Positions 27,247 through 35,606 of a stretch of 35,606 bases of DNA are shown here, in pieces. Every line of letters begins with the position of its first letter. Position 1 is the first letter of the stretch. Position numbers and translations under genes: made by a program. Under the pieces are notes generated by a model, which saw nothing but the letters and a program-made list of their open reading frames with translations, was not told the origin of the DNA and did not search any database. The DNA lies in contig NZ_BATR01000169.1 of NCBI RefSeq assembly GCF_000739655.1, forward strand, positions 1 to 35,606. The letters are read 5' to 3'. This stretch comes from Verrucomicrobium sp. BvORR106 (GTDB lineage: Bacteria; Verrucomicrobiota; Verrucomicrobiia; Verrucomicrobiales; Verrucomicrobiaceae).

Positions 27247-28448
27247 AATTCGCCGACCTCAAGAACTCAGGGCACTGGCCCACCCTGCTCACCACGTTCC
27301 TGTACTTTGACTTCAGCTTCATGGTGTGGACCGTGCTGGGTCCGCTGGGAGCGCAGATCGGGGAGTCCCTGCATCTGGATGCCGGGCAGAAGGGCCTGAT
27401 GGTGGCCGTGCCCATTCTTTCTGGGGCCATCCTCCGCCTCGTGCTGGGCATGCTGGTGGACCGCATCGGTGCCAAGACGACCGGGATCCTGGCACAGATC
27501 ATTGTGATGCTGGGCCTGGCCGGAGCCTGGCTGCTGGGGGTGCAGAGCTTTGCCACCGTGCTCACGCTCGGCTTTGTGCTCGGGTTCGCCGGGGCGAGCT
27601 TCGCCGTGGCGCTGCCGCAGGCAGGTCGCTGGTACCCGCCGCGCCTCCAGGGCGTGGTGATGGGGCTGGCCGGTGCGGGCAACGTGGGCGTGGTGCTGGA
27701 CAGCCTGATCGCCCCGCGTCTGGCCAATGCCTACGGCTGGCAGAGCGTGTTTGGTTTTTCCTTGATCCCGGCCATCCTGGTCTTCATCGCCTACATCCTC
27801 ATCTCGAAAGAGGCTCCCGGTGAGTTCAAGAAGAAGAAGATCCGCGACTATGTGAACCTGCTGAAGGAGAAGGACGCCCACTGGTTCTGCTTCTACTACA
27901 CGGTCAGCTTCGGCGGCTTCGTGGGTCTGGCCAGCTACTACGTGCTGTATTTCAAGAGCGAGTTCGGCCTCACCGCCGTGCATGCCGGTGACTATGCGGC
28001 GGCCTGCACCTTCATTGGCGCCATCCTCCGCCCGGTGGGTGGCGGCGTGGCAGACCGGTTCGGCGGCATCCGCTCGCTGCTCGCCTTCTACTCGCTGGCG
28101 GCCGTCGGTCTGGTGGCAGCAGCTTTCACGCACCATGAGTATGGCAACCTGGCCATCTTTCTGGTCATCAGCGGTGCACTCGGCATGGCGAACGGTTCCG
28201 TGTTCCAGCTCCTGCCCCAGCGCTTCGGCAAGGACCTGGGTGTGATGACCGGCCTCGTGGGCTGCGGCGGTGGGGTGGGTGGCTTCTACCTGGCCACCTC
28301 CCTGGGCTACGCGAAGAACGCCACCGGCTCCTGCAGTGTGGGCTTCCTGGTCTTTGCCGGACTCTGTGTGCTGGCCATCTGCGGTCTGGCGCTGGTGAAG
28401 AACCGCTGGCGCACCACCTGGGGCGCCCTCACCGAGGCCCGCATCTGA
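27243..28448 (+). CDS. narK: Nitrate/nitrite transporter, major facilitator family
   Basis: 401 residues with about 12 membrane segments; member of the nitrate-nitrite porter family (NarK/NasA/NrtP). Visible landmarks are the first helix FLYFDFSFMVWTVLGPLG, the conserved Arg in GAILRLVLGMLVDRIG, GFAGASFAVALPQAGRWYP, and the two Gly-rich nitrate signatures GLAGAGNVGVVLDSL and GLVGCGGGVGGFYL. It moves nitrate (possibly exchanging nitrite) across the inner membrane, so the locus holds both an ABC and an MFS uptake route. It overlaps the NasS-like gene by 4 bases and is followed 52 bases later by the phosphatase/kinase gene. Some family members carry a periplasmic or fused extra domain; this one does not. 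Confidence 0.95.
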   Translation: MKFADLKNSGHWPTLLTTFLYFDFSFMVWTVLGPLGAQIGESLHLDAGQKGLMVAVPILSGAILRLVLGMLVDRIGAKTTGILAQIIVMLGLAGAWLLGVQSFATVLTLGFVLGFAGASFAVALPQAGRWYPPRLQGVVMGLAGAGNVGVVLDSLIAPRLANAYGWQSVFGFSLIPAILVFIAYILISKEAPGEFKKKKIRDYVNLLKEKDAHWFCFYYTVSFGGFVGLASYYVLYFKSEFGLTAVHAGDYAAACTFIGAILRPVGGGVADRFGGIRSLLAFYSLAAVGLVAAAFTHHEYGNLAIFLVISGALGMANGSVFQLLPQRFGKDLGVMTGLVGCGGGVGGFYLATSLGYAKNATGSCSVGFLVFAGLCVLAICGLALVKNRWRTTWGALTEARI

Positions 28449-28500
28449 TCTTTATTTCCTAAATCCCGTTCATCGCCCCCTTTCAGAAACTACTCCGCTC

Positions 28501-30132
28501 ATGAAGATTCACCCCAGCACCTACGGCATGGCCCGGGAGAAGGACACCCCTTCCTCCGACGCCTTTGCGGTGAAGTCCTGGGGTGACACCGTCATCGCCG
28601 TGCTGGCCGACGGGGCTGGCACGGGTGAGCCCGCCCGGGAGGCGGCACAGCGGGCCGTGAGCTCCCTGGTGAGCCACTACCAGGCCCGGCCAAAGTCCTG
28701 GGAGCCCGCGAGGGCGCTGGAGGAGTTCACGAAGCTGCTCAACCGCATGTTCTACCAGGAGTCCATGGCCCGCTTTGAGCGGCCGGAGATGGTCTCCACC
28801 CTGGCTGTGGCAGTGATCGAAGGCGACCGCCTCTATGGCGTCAATGTGGGCGACTCCCGCATCTGCCTGGGTCGCCAGGGCGGCATGCTGGTGCTCTCTG
28901 AAGATCATGTGGATGATGAGCGCCGCAACGTGCTGACGAAGGCCCTGGGCATGGCCCCGGAACTGGATCCCCATGTGTTTGAAACCGAGGTGCGGGACGG
29001 TGATGTGGCCTTCCTCTGCTCCGATGGCGTGAGCAATCACTACGAAGTGGCCGGTCTGGCCACGGCGCTGGAGGGCCGCAGCTCGGCCCGCAGCATTGTG
29101 AAGACGGCGCGCGCGGCCGCCAGTGATGAAACGCTCGATGACATGAGCGCCATTGTCATCGATATTGCCGAAACCGGAAAACTGCGGGCCATGAGTGAAC
29201 GCAGCCTGACCATCCCGACTGCCCTTGCCAAAGGGGAGGTGCTCGACGGCTACGAACTCCTCCGGCCCCTGCAGATCGGCGGACGCGTCTGGCTCGCCGA
29301 AAAGGATGGCATCCACGTGGTGCTGAAGTTTGCGCCCGTAGAGGCTCTGGAGAGCGAGCAGCACCTCAATGCCTATCTGCGCGAGGTGTGGAACGCCACC
29401 CGCATCAAGAACGACTTCTTTGTCCGCTCTGAGGAGCCTGCCGGGGCCACCGCCCGGTATTATGTGATGGAGTTTGTGAATGCGCCCAGCCTGGCGACGC
29501 TCCTCACCACCCGCCGCCTGCATGTGGACGAGGCGCTGGCGCTCGGTAGTTTCCTCTCCCGCTCCTCCGCCGCCCTGCTGAAGCTGGATCTCGTGCACGG
29601 CGACATCAAGCCGGAGAACGTGCTGGTGCTGCGTGAAGGCGATGCCCTGAGCTTCAAGCTTGTGGATCTGGGCAGCGCCGCGGAGATCTTCTCCGTCACC
29701 TCCCGCGCGGGCACGGCCAGCTACCTGGCCCCGGAGCGCTTCCACGGCGGCCCGGTGAGCGAGCGCACCGAGATCTTCGCCATCGGCGTGACGCTCTTCC
29801 AGGCACTCACTGGCCGCCTGCCCTACGGACGTATTGAGCGCTTCCAGACGCCGTCGTTTAGCGCGCCCAAGTCCCCCACCCGGCTGAATGCCAACATCCC
29901 ACCGTGGCTGGAGGCCATCGTCCTGCGCGCCATTTCCATCGATCCCGAGCGCCGCTACCAGCATTACTCGGAGCTCACCTTTGACCTCGCCCACCCGAAC
30001 AAGGTGGAACCCTTCCACGAGCGCGGCACATCCCTGCTGGAGCGCAACCCGCTCGGCTTCTACCGCACCGGTTTCTTCATCCTGCTTTTCACCGTGCTCT
30101 GGCTGCTCCTGCAGCTCCTCTCCCGCCGCTGA
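28501..30132 (+). CDS. Fused PP2C-type protein phosphatase and Ser/Thr protein kinase, tail-anchored
   Basis: 543 residues. Residues 1-235 are a PP2C phosphatase with the metal-binding motifs DGAG (37-40), GDSR (117-120), SDG (D175) and DDMSAIVID. Residues about 245-510 are a Hanks-type kinase: Lys276 in VVLKFAP, catalytic loop HGDIKPEN (366-373; Gly replaces the usual Arg) and DLG (389-391) instead of DFG, followed by GTASYLAPERF. The glycine loop (LQIGGRVWLAEK) is weak. A single hydrophobic helix at about 521-540 ends the protein, so both domains face the cytoplasm on the membrane. Similar fused enzymes sit in nitrate-assimilation clusters of some Pseudomonas (from memory, near nirB and the nitrate transporter). 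Its likely substrate is a nearby transporter or reductase, which is unproven. Confidence 0.92.
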   Translation: MKIHPSTYGMAREKDTPSSDAFAVKSWGDTVIAVLADGAGTGEPAREAAQRAVSSLVSHYQARPKSWEPARALEEFTKLLNRMFYQESMARFERPEMVSTLAVAVIEGDRLYGVNVGDSRICLGRQGGMLVLSEDHVDDERRNVLTKALGMAPELDPHVFETEVRDGDVAFLCSDGVSNHYEVAGLATALEGRSSARSIVKTARAAASDETLDDMSAIVIDIAETGKLRAMSERSLTIPTALAKGEVLDGYELLRPLQIGGRVWLAEKDGIHVVLKFAPVEALESEQHLNAYLREVWNATRIKNDFFVRSEEPAGATARYYVMEFVNAPSLATLLTTRRLHVDEALALGSFLSRSSAALLKLDLVHGDIKPENVLVLREGDALSFKLVDLGSAAEIFSVTSRAGTASYLAPERFHGGPVSERTEIFAIGVTLFQALTGRLPYGRIERFQTPSFSAPKSPTRLNANIPPWLEAIVLRAISIDPERRYQHYSELTFDLAHPNKVEPFHERGTSLLERNPLGFYRTGFFILLFTVLWLLLQLLSRR

Positions 30133-30209
30133 AATGAACTGACCGCCCCCGTGCGCTTCCCCGCCTGCCGCCTCGAAGATACCTCGAACCCCAAGCTTTC
30201 CCGACCCAC

Positions 30210-31881
30210 ATGACCACCGTTCCCATCATTCCTGAGAGCGCCCCCTTCACCTCTGATCAACGAGCCTGGCTCAACGGCTTCCTGGCCGGCATCCTCAGCC
30301 AGGGTCAGGGCGGTGCCCCCGCTCTGGGCGCCCCGGCCCCTGCCGTGGAGAAGCTACCGCTCCTCATCGCCTTCGGCAGCCAGAGCGGCAATGCCGAGTC
30401 TCTCGCGAAGAAGCTGGTCAAGGAGGCCTCCGGACGTGGCTTCGCCGCCCGCGCCGCGGGTCTGGATGCCCTGCAACCTGCGGCACTCGCCGCGGAGAAG
30501 AATCTCATCATCATCACCAGCACCTGGGGTGAGGGCGACATGCCGGACAATGCGGTGAGCTTCTGGGACGGCCTGAATCAGAACGGCTCCTCCCCCAAGC
30601 TGGACGGCCTGCGCTACTCCGTGCTGGCGCTGGGGGACATGAACTACGGCGACACGTTCTGCCTCGCCGGTCGCAAACTCGACGAACGCCTCGAGCAGCT
30701 CGGCGCCTCCCGCATTCACCCGCGGGTGGATTGCGATGTGGAGTTCGATGAACTTGCCAAGAACTGGAGCGAAGGCGTCTTCAAATCCCTGGAGTCCGCC
30801 GGTCCGGCCTCGGCTGGTGCCGCAGTGGCCGCTCCCGCACCCGCCGCAGTCCCGGCTCCGGTGCAGGAGGAAGCCACCGGCTACTCGAAGAAGAACCCCT
30901 TTCCCGCCGCGCTAATCGGCAATCTGGAACTCAACCAACAGGGCTCGTCCAAGGACACCCGCCACATCGCCTTCTCGCTGAAGGACAGCGGTCTGGTGTA
31001 TGAAACCGGGGATGCCCTGGGCGTCTTCACCCAGAACTGCCCGGAGGTGGTGGCCACCATCATCGCCGCCCATGGGTTGGACCCTGAAACTCCTGTGCCC
31101 CTGCCCGATGGCAGCGAGGCCCCGCTCAAGACGGCTCTGCAGACCGCCTATGAGGTGCGCAATCTGCTGGGCGTCACTCCGGAGAAAGCCCCGCGCGACC
31201 ACGGACTTCATCTCCGGGCTCCGCAAGCTCCAGCCCCGGCTTTACTCCATCGCCTCCAGCCCGAAGGCGCACCCGGATGAGGTGCACCTCTGCGTGGGTG
31301 CAGTGCGCTACGAGAAGGACGGCGTGGCGCACAAGGGTGTCTGCTCCACCTTCCTGGCGGACCGCCTGGAGGTCGGTGCCCCCACCGGCGTCTTCGTCCA
31401 CACGGCCAAGCACTTCCGCGTGCCGGCGGATGCCTCCAAGCCGATGATCATGGTGGGCCCAGGCACGGGCATCGCCCCCTTCCGCGCCTTCCTTGAGGAA
31501 CGTGAAGCCACCGGGGCTCCAGGAAAGAACTGGCTCTTCTTCGGTGATCAGAAGGAGTCCACGGACTTCCTCTACCGCAGCCAGATCCAGGACTGGCACA
31601 AGAGCGGGTTCCTCACCCGCCTGGACCTGGCCTTCTCCCGCGATCAGGTGGAGAAGATCTATGTGCAGACCCGGATGCTGGAGAATGCCGCCGAGCTCTG
31701 GCGCTGGCTGGAGGAAGGAGCCCACTTCTACGTCTGCGGTGATGCCTCCCGCATGGCCAAGGACGTGGACGCCGCGCTCCACACCATCATCCAGCAGCAG
31801 GGCGGCAAGTCCGCCGACGAAGCCGCGGCCTATGTGGCCGACCTGAAGAAAACCAAACGCTATGCCCGCGATGTCTACTGA
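30210..31881 (+). pseudogene. CysJ-like FMN/FAD flavoprotein reductase, interrupted near 31190
   Basis: NADPH-dependent diflavin reductase of the sulfite reductase alpha-subunit family, here probably feeding nitrate or nitrite reductase. Frame 1 covers the flavodoxin domain (IAFGSQSGNAESLAKK, STWGEGDMPDN, ALGDMNYGDTFC), a Pro/Ala linker and the first part of the FAD domain up to about [14 protein letters not shown] different frame then carries [19 protein letters not shown], the NADP site [14 protein letters not shown] and the C-terminus KRYARDVY. In relatives a helical stretch of some 40-60 residues separates these two points, so the break is probably a deletion not divisible by three rather than a single base. 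Either the gene is dead or the assembly collapsed here. The stop overlaps the nirA start. Confidence 0.85.
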
Positions 31882-33655
31882 ACTTCTTCCCCCACCCTCC
31901 CGCACCGTGACACCCGCACCCGCACCGGCAGCCCAGGACTTCAGCAGCGATCAGAAGCGCTATCTGGAGGGCTTCTTCGCCGCCCTTCAGGCGCGCGGCG
32001 TGAGCTTCGGCGACATGTCGCCCCTGCCCATGGCCCCGCCTTCCGCTGAGCCACGCGTGAATCTGGAAGACCTCACCAAGGAGGAGCGCATCAAGCGTGA
32101 TGTGCACCCCTTTGACGCGATCGAGCAGCTCATCATCGATGCGCGGTGGAACGCCGCCCCGGAACCGGAGACGGTGTTCCGCAACAAGTGGAACGGCCTC
32201 TTCTGGCTCTCCCCGGTGAAGGACGGCTACATGTGCCGCCTGCGCATCCCCGGTGGCATTGTGAAATCCTTCCAGCTCCGCGAGCTGGCCGCGATCTCCC
32301 GTGAGCTGACCACTGGCTACATCCAGATCACCACGCGGAACAACTTCCAGATCCGGCTCATTGAGCCCAAGAACTGCCCGGAAGTGCTGCGCCGCATCCA
32401 GTCCGTGGGTCTGCACTCCAAGGGCGCCGGCGGGGACAACATCCGCAATATTACCATGAACCCCTGTGCGGGCTATGACCCGTACGAGCTGGTGGATGTG
32501 CGCCCGTATGTGAATGAACTGGCCACCCACATCATCGCCAGCAAGGAGTTCTACGACCTGCCGCGCAAGTTCAACATCGCCTACGACGGCGGTGGTCTGG
32601 TGAGCAGCGTGGAGGACACGAATGACATCGGTGCCACCGCGGTGGAGATCGGCACGAACGACCAGGGCATCGAGCCCGGTCTGTGGTTCCGCATCGGTCT
32701 CGGCGGTGTGACGGGTCACAAGACCTTCGCCAGCGACTGGGGCGTGCTCGTGAAGCCCGAGGAGCTGAACAAAGTCATTCTTGCCATCGTGCGGGTGTTC
32801 ATCCGCGATGGCGACCGGACCAACCGCAAGAAGGCCCGGCTGAAGTATTTGCTGGAGGGGCGGGGACTCGATGGCTTCCGCAATGACGTGGAAGCGGTGC
32901 TGGGATACACTCTGCAAAGTCTGGCACCTGACTCGCCCCTCCAGTTGCCCCGTCGTTTCTCCCAGCAGGGTCACTCCCATGTGGGGGCGTACCCGCAGAA
33001 GCAGGAAGGCCTGCACTACATCGGCGCCAGCGTGCCCGTGGGCCAGCTCACGGCCAAGCAGCTGGAGCGCATCGCGGACATTGCCGACAGCTACGGCACC
33101 GGCGAGATCCGCCTGACCGTCTGGCAGAATTTCATCGTACCCAATGTGCCTACCGCCTTCGTGGCCACGGCCAGCAAGGCGCTTCGAAAGCTCGGCTTCC
33201 CCACAGATCAGAGCCCGCTGCGCAACGGCTTCGTAGCCTGCACGGGCAACCGCTACTGCAAATACGCAGCCAGCGACACCAAGGGTCACGCCATCGCCAT
33301 GATGGACTACCTGGACAAGCGCGTGAAGCTGGACACCCCGGTGAACATCCACTTCACCGGCTGCGCGCACAGCTGCGCCCAGCACTTCATGGGCGACATC
33401 GGCCTCCTCGGCACCAAGGCCAAGGGCGAGTCCGGCGAAGGCTACCACGTCACCGTCGGCGGTGGGTTTGGTGAGAACCGCATGGTCGGCCGCCAGATCT
33501 TCAGCGCCGTGCCCTACGAATCCCTCGGCACCACACTGGAGGCGATGCTCAAGACCTACCTCGCCAAACGCCAGCCAGAGGAGAGCTTCCACAAGTTCTG
33601 CAACCGGCACTCGGTCGGCGATCTGCAGGTGCTGTTCTCGGAAGCGATGGGTTGA
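31871..33655 (+). CDS. nirA: Assimilatory nitrite reductase (siroheme/4Fe-4S, NirA-type)
   Basis: 594 residues. Reduces nitrite to ammonium with six electrons using siroheme coupled to a 4Fe-4S cluster. The cluster cysteines are C457 and C463 (CTGNRYC) and C498 and C502 (TGCAHSCAQ), the C-x5-C...C-x3-C pattern of the family. Two ferredoxin-like half-domains are visible ([20 protein letters not shown] and [19 protein letters not shown]). The fusion-type NirB partner is absent, so this is the NirA rather than NirBD type. A Pro/Ala-rich N-terminus of about 40 residues precedes the core and contains [17 protein letters not shown], echoed in the flavoprotein. ATG 31862 would add three residues; both starts overlap the flavoprotein end. 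Sulfite reductase is the alternative, disfavoured by context. Confidence 0.92.
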   Translation: MSTELLPPPSRTVTPAPAPAAQDFSSDQKRYLEGFFAALQARGVSFGDMSPLPMAPPSAEPRVNLEDLTKEERIKRDVHPFDAIEQLIIDARWNAAPEPETVFRNKWNGLFWLSPVKDGYMCRLRIPGGIVKSFQLRELAAISRELTTGYIQITTRNNFQIRLIEPKNCPEVLRRIQSVGLHSKGAGGDNIRNITMNPCAGYDPYELVDVRPYVNELATHIIASKEFYDLPRKFNIAYDGGGLVSSVEDTNDIGATAVEIGTNDQGIEPGLWFRIGLGGVTGHKTFASDWGVLVKPEELNKVILAIVRVFIRDGDRTNRKKARLKYLLEGRGLDGFRNDVEAVLGYTLQSLAPDSPLQLPRRFSQQGHSHVGAYPQKQEGLHYIGASVPVGQLTAKQLERIADIADSYGTGEIRLTVWQNFIVPNVPTAFVATASKALRKLGFPTDQSPLRNGFVACTGNRYCKYAASDTKGHAIAMMDYLDKRVKLDTPVNIHFTGCAHSCAQHFMGDIGLLGTKAKGESGEGYHVTVGGGFGENRMVGRQIFSAVPYESLGTTLEAMLKTYLAKRQPEESFHKFCNRHSVGDLQVLFSEAMG

Positions 33656-33663
33656 AAGGCATC

Positions 33664-33682
33664 GGGTTCTGAGAAAGAACCC
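33664..33682 (+). terminator. Hairpin after nirA
   Basis: GGGTTCT (33664-33670), loop GAGAA, AGAACCC (33676-33682) followed by TTTC. A perfect 7-base stem 8 bases after the nirA stop; it may partly end transcription before the DmsBC gene. Confidence 0.55.
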
Positions 33683-33696
33683 TTTCACCTCTAGAG

Positions 33697-33731
33697 ACTT
33701 TTCACTTTTCACTCTTAACTTTTCACTTCAC
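33697..33731 (+). repeat. Heptamer tandem array (ACTTTTC) before the DmsBC gene
   Basis: ACTTTTC, ACTTTTC, ACTCTTA, ACTTTTC, ACTTCAC with an exact period of 7, ending two bases before the ATG at 33734. The array therefore occupies the place of the ribosome binding site. Confidence 0.85.
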
Positions 33732-33733
33732 CA

Positions 33734-35338
33734 ATGACCCTCGACCACCGCACCTCACTCGTGGACAAGCTCCTGGCCGAACAGCAGGACTTTTCCACGG
33801 CGGTGTCGAAGTTCTCTGAATGGCATGACCAGGCCCACGACGAGCCGCTCCAGGCGCGTTATTACAAGAACCTGATCCCGCTGAGCAAACCGCTCAAAGG
33901 GGAGCAGTTCGCGTTTGAGGTGAATCTGGACCAGTGCACGGGCTGCAAGGCCTGTGTGGCCGCCTGCCACTCCATGAACGGACTGGATGAGCACGAGAGC
34001 TGGCGGGACATGGGGGCGCTGGCCGGTTGCCGGGACGAACCCTATGTCCAGACGGTCACCACCGCCTGCCATCACTGCACAGACCCGGCTTGCGCCGAGG
34101 GCTGCCCGGTGCTGGCCTATGAAAAAGATGAGGAAACCGGCATCGTCCGCCATCTGGATGATCAGTGCATCGGCTGCTCGTACTGCATCCTGAAGTGCCC
34201 GTACGATGTGCCCAAGTACAACCCCAAGCGCGGCATTGTGCGCAAGTGCGACATGTGCCAGCAGCGTCTGGCGGTGGGTGAGGCTCCCGCCTGTGTGCAG
34301 TCCTGCCCGAACGGCGCGATTGCCATCCGCATTGTGAAGATGGACGTGGTGAAGGAAGCCACCCGCAAGCCGGGCAAGCGATTGCTGCCTGGCGCGTTTG
34401 ATTCCTCCTACACGCATCCCACCACGAGTTATGTTTCCTCGAAGCCGATTCCTGACTTCGCCCGCCCCCAGCATGACGGGGAGCTGCAACTGGAGGAGAT
34501 GCACGGGCCCCTGGCCTGGATGCTGGTGCTGACCCAGATGGCCACGGGTATTTTCATCGCTGCCCTCTGCTCATGGGTGGAACCCGCGAAGATGCAGGCG
34601 CTGAGCCTGGCCGCACTGGTGGTCCTGGCCGCCGGTCTGGGCACGAGCGTGCTCCACTTGGGGCAACCCTTCCGCGCCTGGCGGGCCTTCCTGGGCTGGC
34701 GCAAGTCATGGCTGAGCCGCGAGGTCATGGCCTTCGGTGGATTCTTCAAGATCGGTGCGCTTGCCTGGTGGTTCAATCATCCTGCACTGGTCGGTCTGAC
34801 GGTCGCGGCGGGTCTGGCCAGTGTCTTCTGCTCCTGCATGGTGTACGTGGACACACGGCGCTCCTACTGGGTTGCGCCCATCACCTTTGCCAAGTTCTTC
34901 GGCACCACGGTGCTGCTGGGCAGTGCCAGTGCGGCGGCCGTGCTGGGCTGGCTGCAGATGCTGGGTCTGTGGCAGGGCGGGCCGGTGTATGCCACGCTCT
35001 TTGCCGCTGCGGCCATCGTCTTCCGCACAGGCCTCTTCGTGTATGAGTGGTCGCTGCAATCCACTGCCCTCGGCAACAGTCACCACCCCTGCCATCGCTC
35101 TGCCAAGACCCTGGCCACGCTGGCTCAGAGCGCTCTGCAAGTGCGGGTGCTGCTCTTCATCATCTCCACCGTCTTCGGATTCCTCGCCATGGGCAATGTG
35201 GGCAACCTCATCGCCGCCTGGGCCACCATCTCACTCGTGACGACCTTCGCCTCTCAGGTGATCGAGCGTCATCTCTACTTCGCCGGCGGAGTCGCCACCC
35301 GGATGCCCGGGGTGCCGATGACTCCGCACCATCATTGA
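33734..35338 (+). CDS. Fused DmsB-DmsC-type iron-sulfur and membrane-anchor subunit
   Basis: 534 residues. The N-terminal 200 residues carry sixteen cysteines in four ferredoxin-like groups: 68/71/74/78, 112/115/120/124, 145/148/151/155 and 172/175/187/191, predicting four 4Fe-4S clusters as in DmsB. From about residue 250 the protein is a DmsC-like anchor with about eight membrane helices (GPLAWMLVLTQMATGIFIAA, then TSVLHLGQPFRAWRAF, the DmsC landmark). In DMSO reductase these are two separate proteins that take electrons from quinol to a molybdenum subunit. Here they are one chain directly before a nitrate reductase gene (16-base gap), so quinol-driven assimilatory nitrate reduction is the likely role. 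There is no signal peptide, which places the iron-sulfur domain in the cytoplasm. Confidence 0.92.
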   Translation: MTLDHRTSLVDKLLAEQQDFSTAVSKFSEWHDQAHDEPLQARYYKNLIPLSKPLKGEQFAFEVNLDQCTGCKACVAACHSMNGLDEHESWRDMGALAGCRDEPYVQTVTTACHHCTDPACAEGCPVLAYEKDEETGIVRHLDDQCIGCSYCILKCPYDVPKYNPKRGIVRKCDMCQQRLAVGEAPACVQSCPNGAIAIRIVKMDVVKEATRKPGKRLLPGAFDSSYTHPTTSYVSSKPIPDFARPQHDGELQLEEMHGPLAWMLVLTQMATGIFIAALCSWVEPAKMQALSLAALVVLAAGLGTSVLHLGQPFRAWRAFLGWRKSWLSREVMAFGGFFKIGALAWWFNHPALVGLTVAAGLASVFCSCMVYVDTRRSYWVAPITFAKFFGTTVLLGSASAAAVLGWLQMLGLWQGGPVYATLFAAAAIVFRTGLFVYEWSLQSTALGNSHHPCHRSAKTLATLAQSALQVRVLLFIISTVFGFLAMGNVGNLIAAWATISLVTTFASQVIERHLYFAGGVATRMPGVPMTPHHH

Positions 35339-35354
35339 TCGACCCCTCACTGGA

Positions 35355-35606
35355 ATGAACATGAGCGCGCGTCTCCCTGAACTGATCCGGGCCTTCAACG
35401 GCCCCATGACCAAGGAACTGGTGCTGGAGCCTGCCAAATTTGGCCTCGGTAGCCTGCCCTCCCGCACCCAGCCAGTCTCCGTGGCCCACGCGGTGTGTGG
35501 CTTCTGCTCCACCGGCTGTGGCCTGAAGATCCACCTGGATGAAAAGGGCCAGGCCATCAATCTCACGCCCAACACGCAGTACCCTGTGAACCTGGGCATG
35601 GCGTGC
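35355..35606 (+). CDS. Assimilatory nitrate reductase, molybdopterin catalytic subunit (N-terminal fragment)
   Basis: Open to the right edge of the window; 84 codons are visible. After about 50 residues comes CGFCSTGCGLKI, the C-x2-C-x3-C start of the 4Fe-4S site of the NarB/NasC/NapA group, and the fragment ends GMAC, the fourth cysteine. There is no Tat signal, which separates it from periplasmic NapA and supports a cytoplasmic assimilatory enzyme. Start ATG 35355 (MNMSARLPEL) or ATG 35361. It lies 16 bases after the DmsBC gene, whose product would deliver electrons. The fate of the rest of the gene, and whether a flavoprotein is fused to it, cannot be seen. Confidence 0.88.
   Translation, partial: MNMSARLPELIRAFNGPMTKELVLEPAKFGLGSLPSRTQPVSVAHAVCGFCSTGCGLKIHLDEKGQAINLTPNTQYPVNLGMAC

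Noticed and set aside
31787-33712. A 641-codon open frame antisense to nirA
   Set aside because: Same reason: antisense to a gene with intact family motifs, low-complexity His/Val/Ala/Glu composition and no domain.

Overview
The window is GC-rich, densely coded and free of phage or transposon genes. It most resembles a Verrucomicrobiota-type chromosome. That placement is an inference from gene content (large two-module U32 peptidase, Sel1 protein, DmsBC-type nitrate cluster) and from start codons that mostly sit behind C/T-rich leaders rather than Shine-Dalgarno sequences. No taxonomic marker beyond lysS is present.

Layout. Positions 1-8391 hold ordinary chromosomal genes: lysS (minus), a PdeM-like phosphoesterase, a secreted Sel1-repeat protein (minus), a small membrane protein, a LysR regulator and a very large U32 peptidase broken by a one-base frame change near 6958. 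The gaps between these genes are full of short tandem repeats, nearly all with a 7-base period but with different unit sequences.

Positions 8392-19183 are an accessory island with more mixed codon use. It carries five co-directional, tightly packed genes: a PLD-domain/superfamily 2 helicase, an Eco57I-class DNA methyltransferase, an SMC/RecF-like ATPase, an ArdC-like/IrrE-type zinc peptidase and an Mrr-N-type winged-helix protein. Junctions are 4-base ATGA overlaps or gaps of 6-19 bases. This looks like a restriction-like defence system and is the best candidate here for something not well described. The helicase-methylase pair recalls class 1 DISARM (DrmD/DrmMI), but DrmA, DrmB and DrmC are absent, and the ATPase plus protease/winged-helix pair are different.

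Positions 19184-35606 are a complete assimilatory nitrate locus: a LysR regulator, divergent nrtABCD (ABC nitrate uptake), an outer-membrane porin, a cytoplasmic NrtA/NasS-like sensor, narK (MFS uptake), a fused PP2C phosphatase/protein kinase with a C-terminal membrane anchor, a CysJ-like flavoprotein (broken), nirA-type nitrite reductase, a fused DmsB-DmsC electron-transfer and membrane subunit, and the start of the molybdenum nitrate reductase running off the right edge. Two near-identical palindromes, each about 57 bases upstream of a sigma-54-like -24/-12 element, precede nrtA and the NasS-like gene. This suggests that the two halves of the locus are switched on together under nitrogen control.

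Two genes (U32 and the flavoprotein) carry reading-frame breaks. They may be real pseudogenes or consensus errors, and raw reads would decide.
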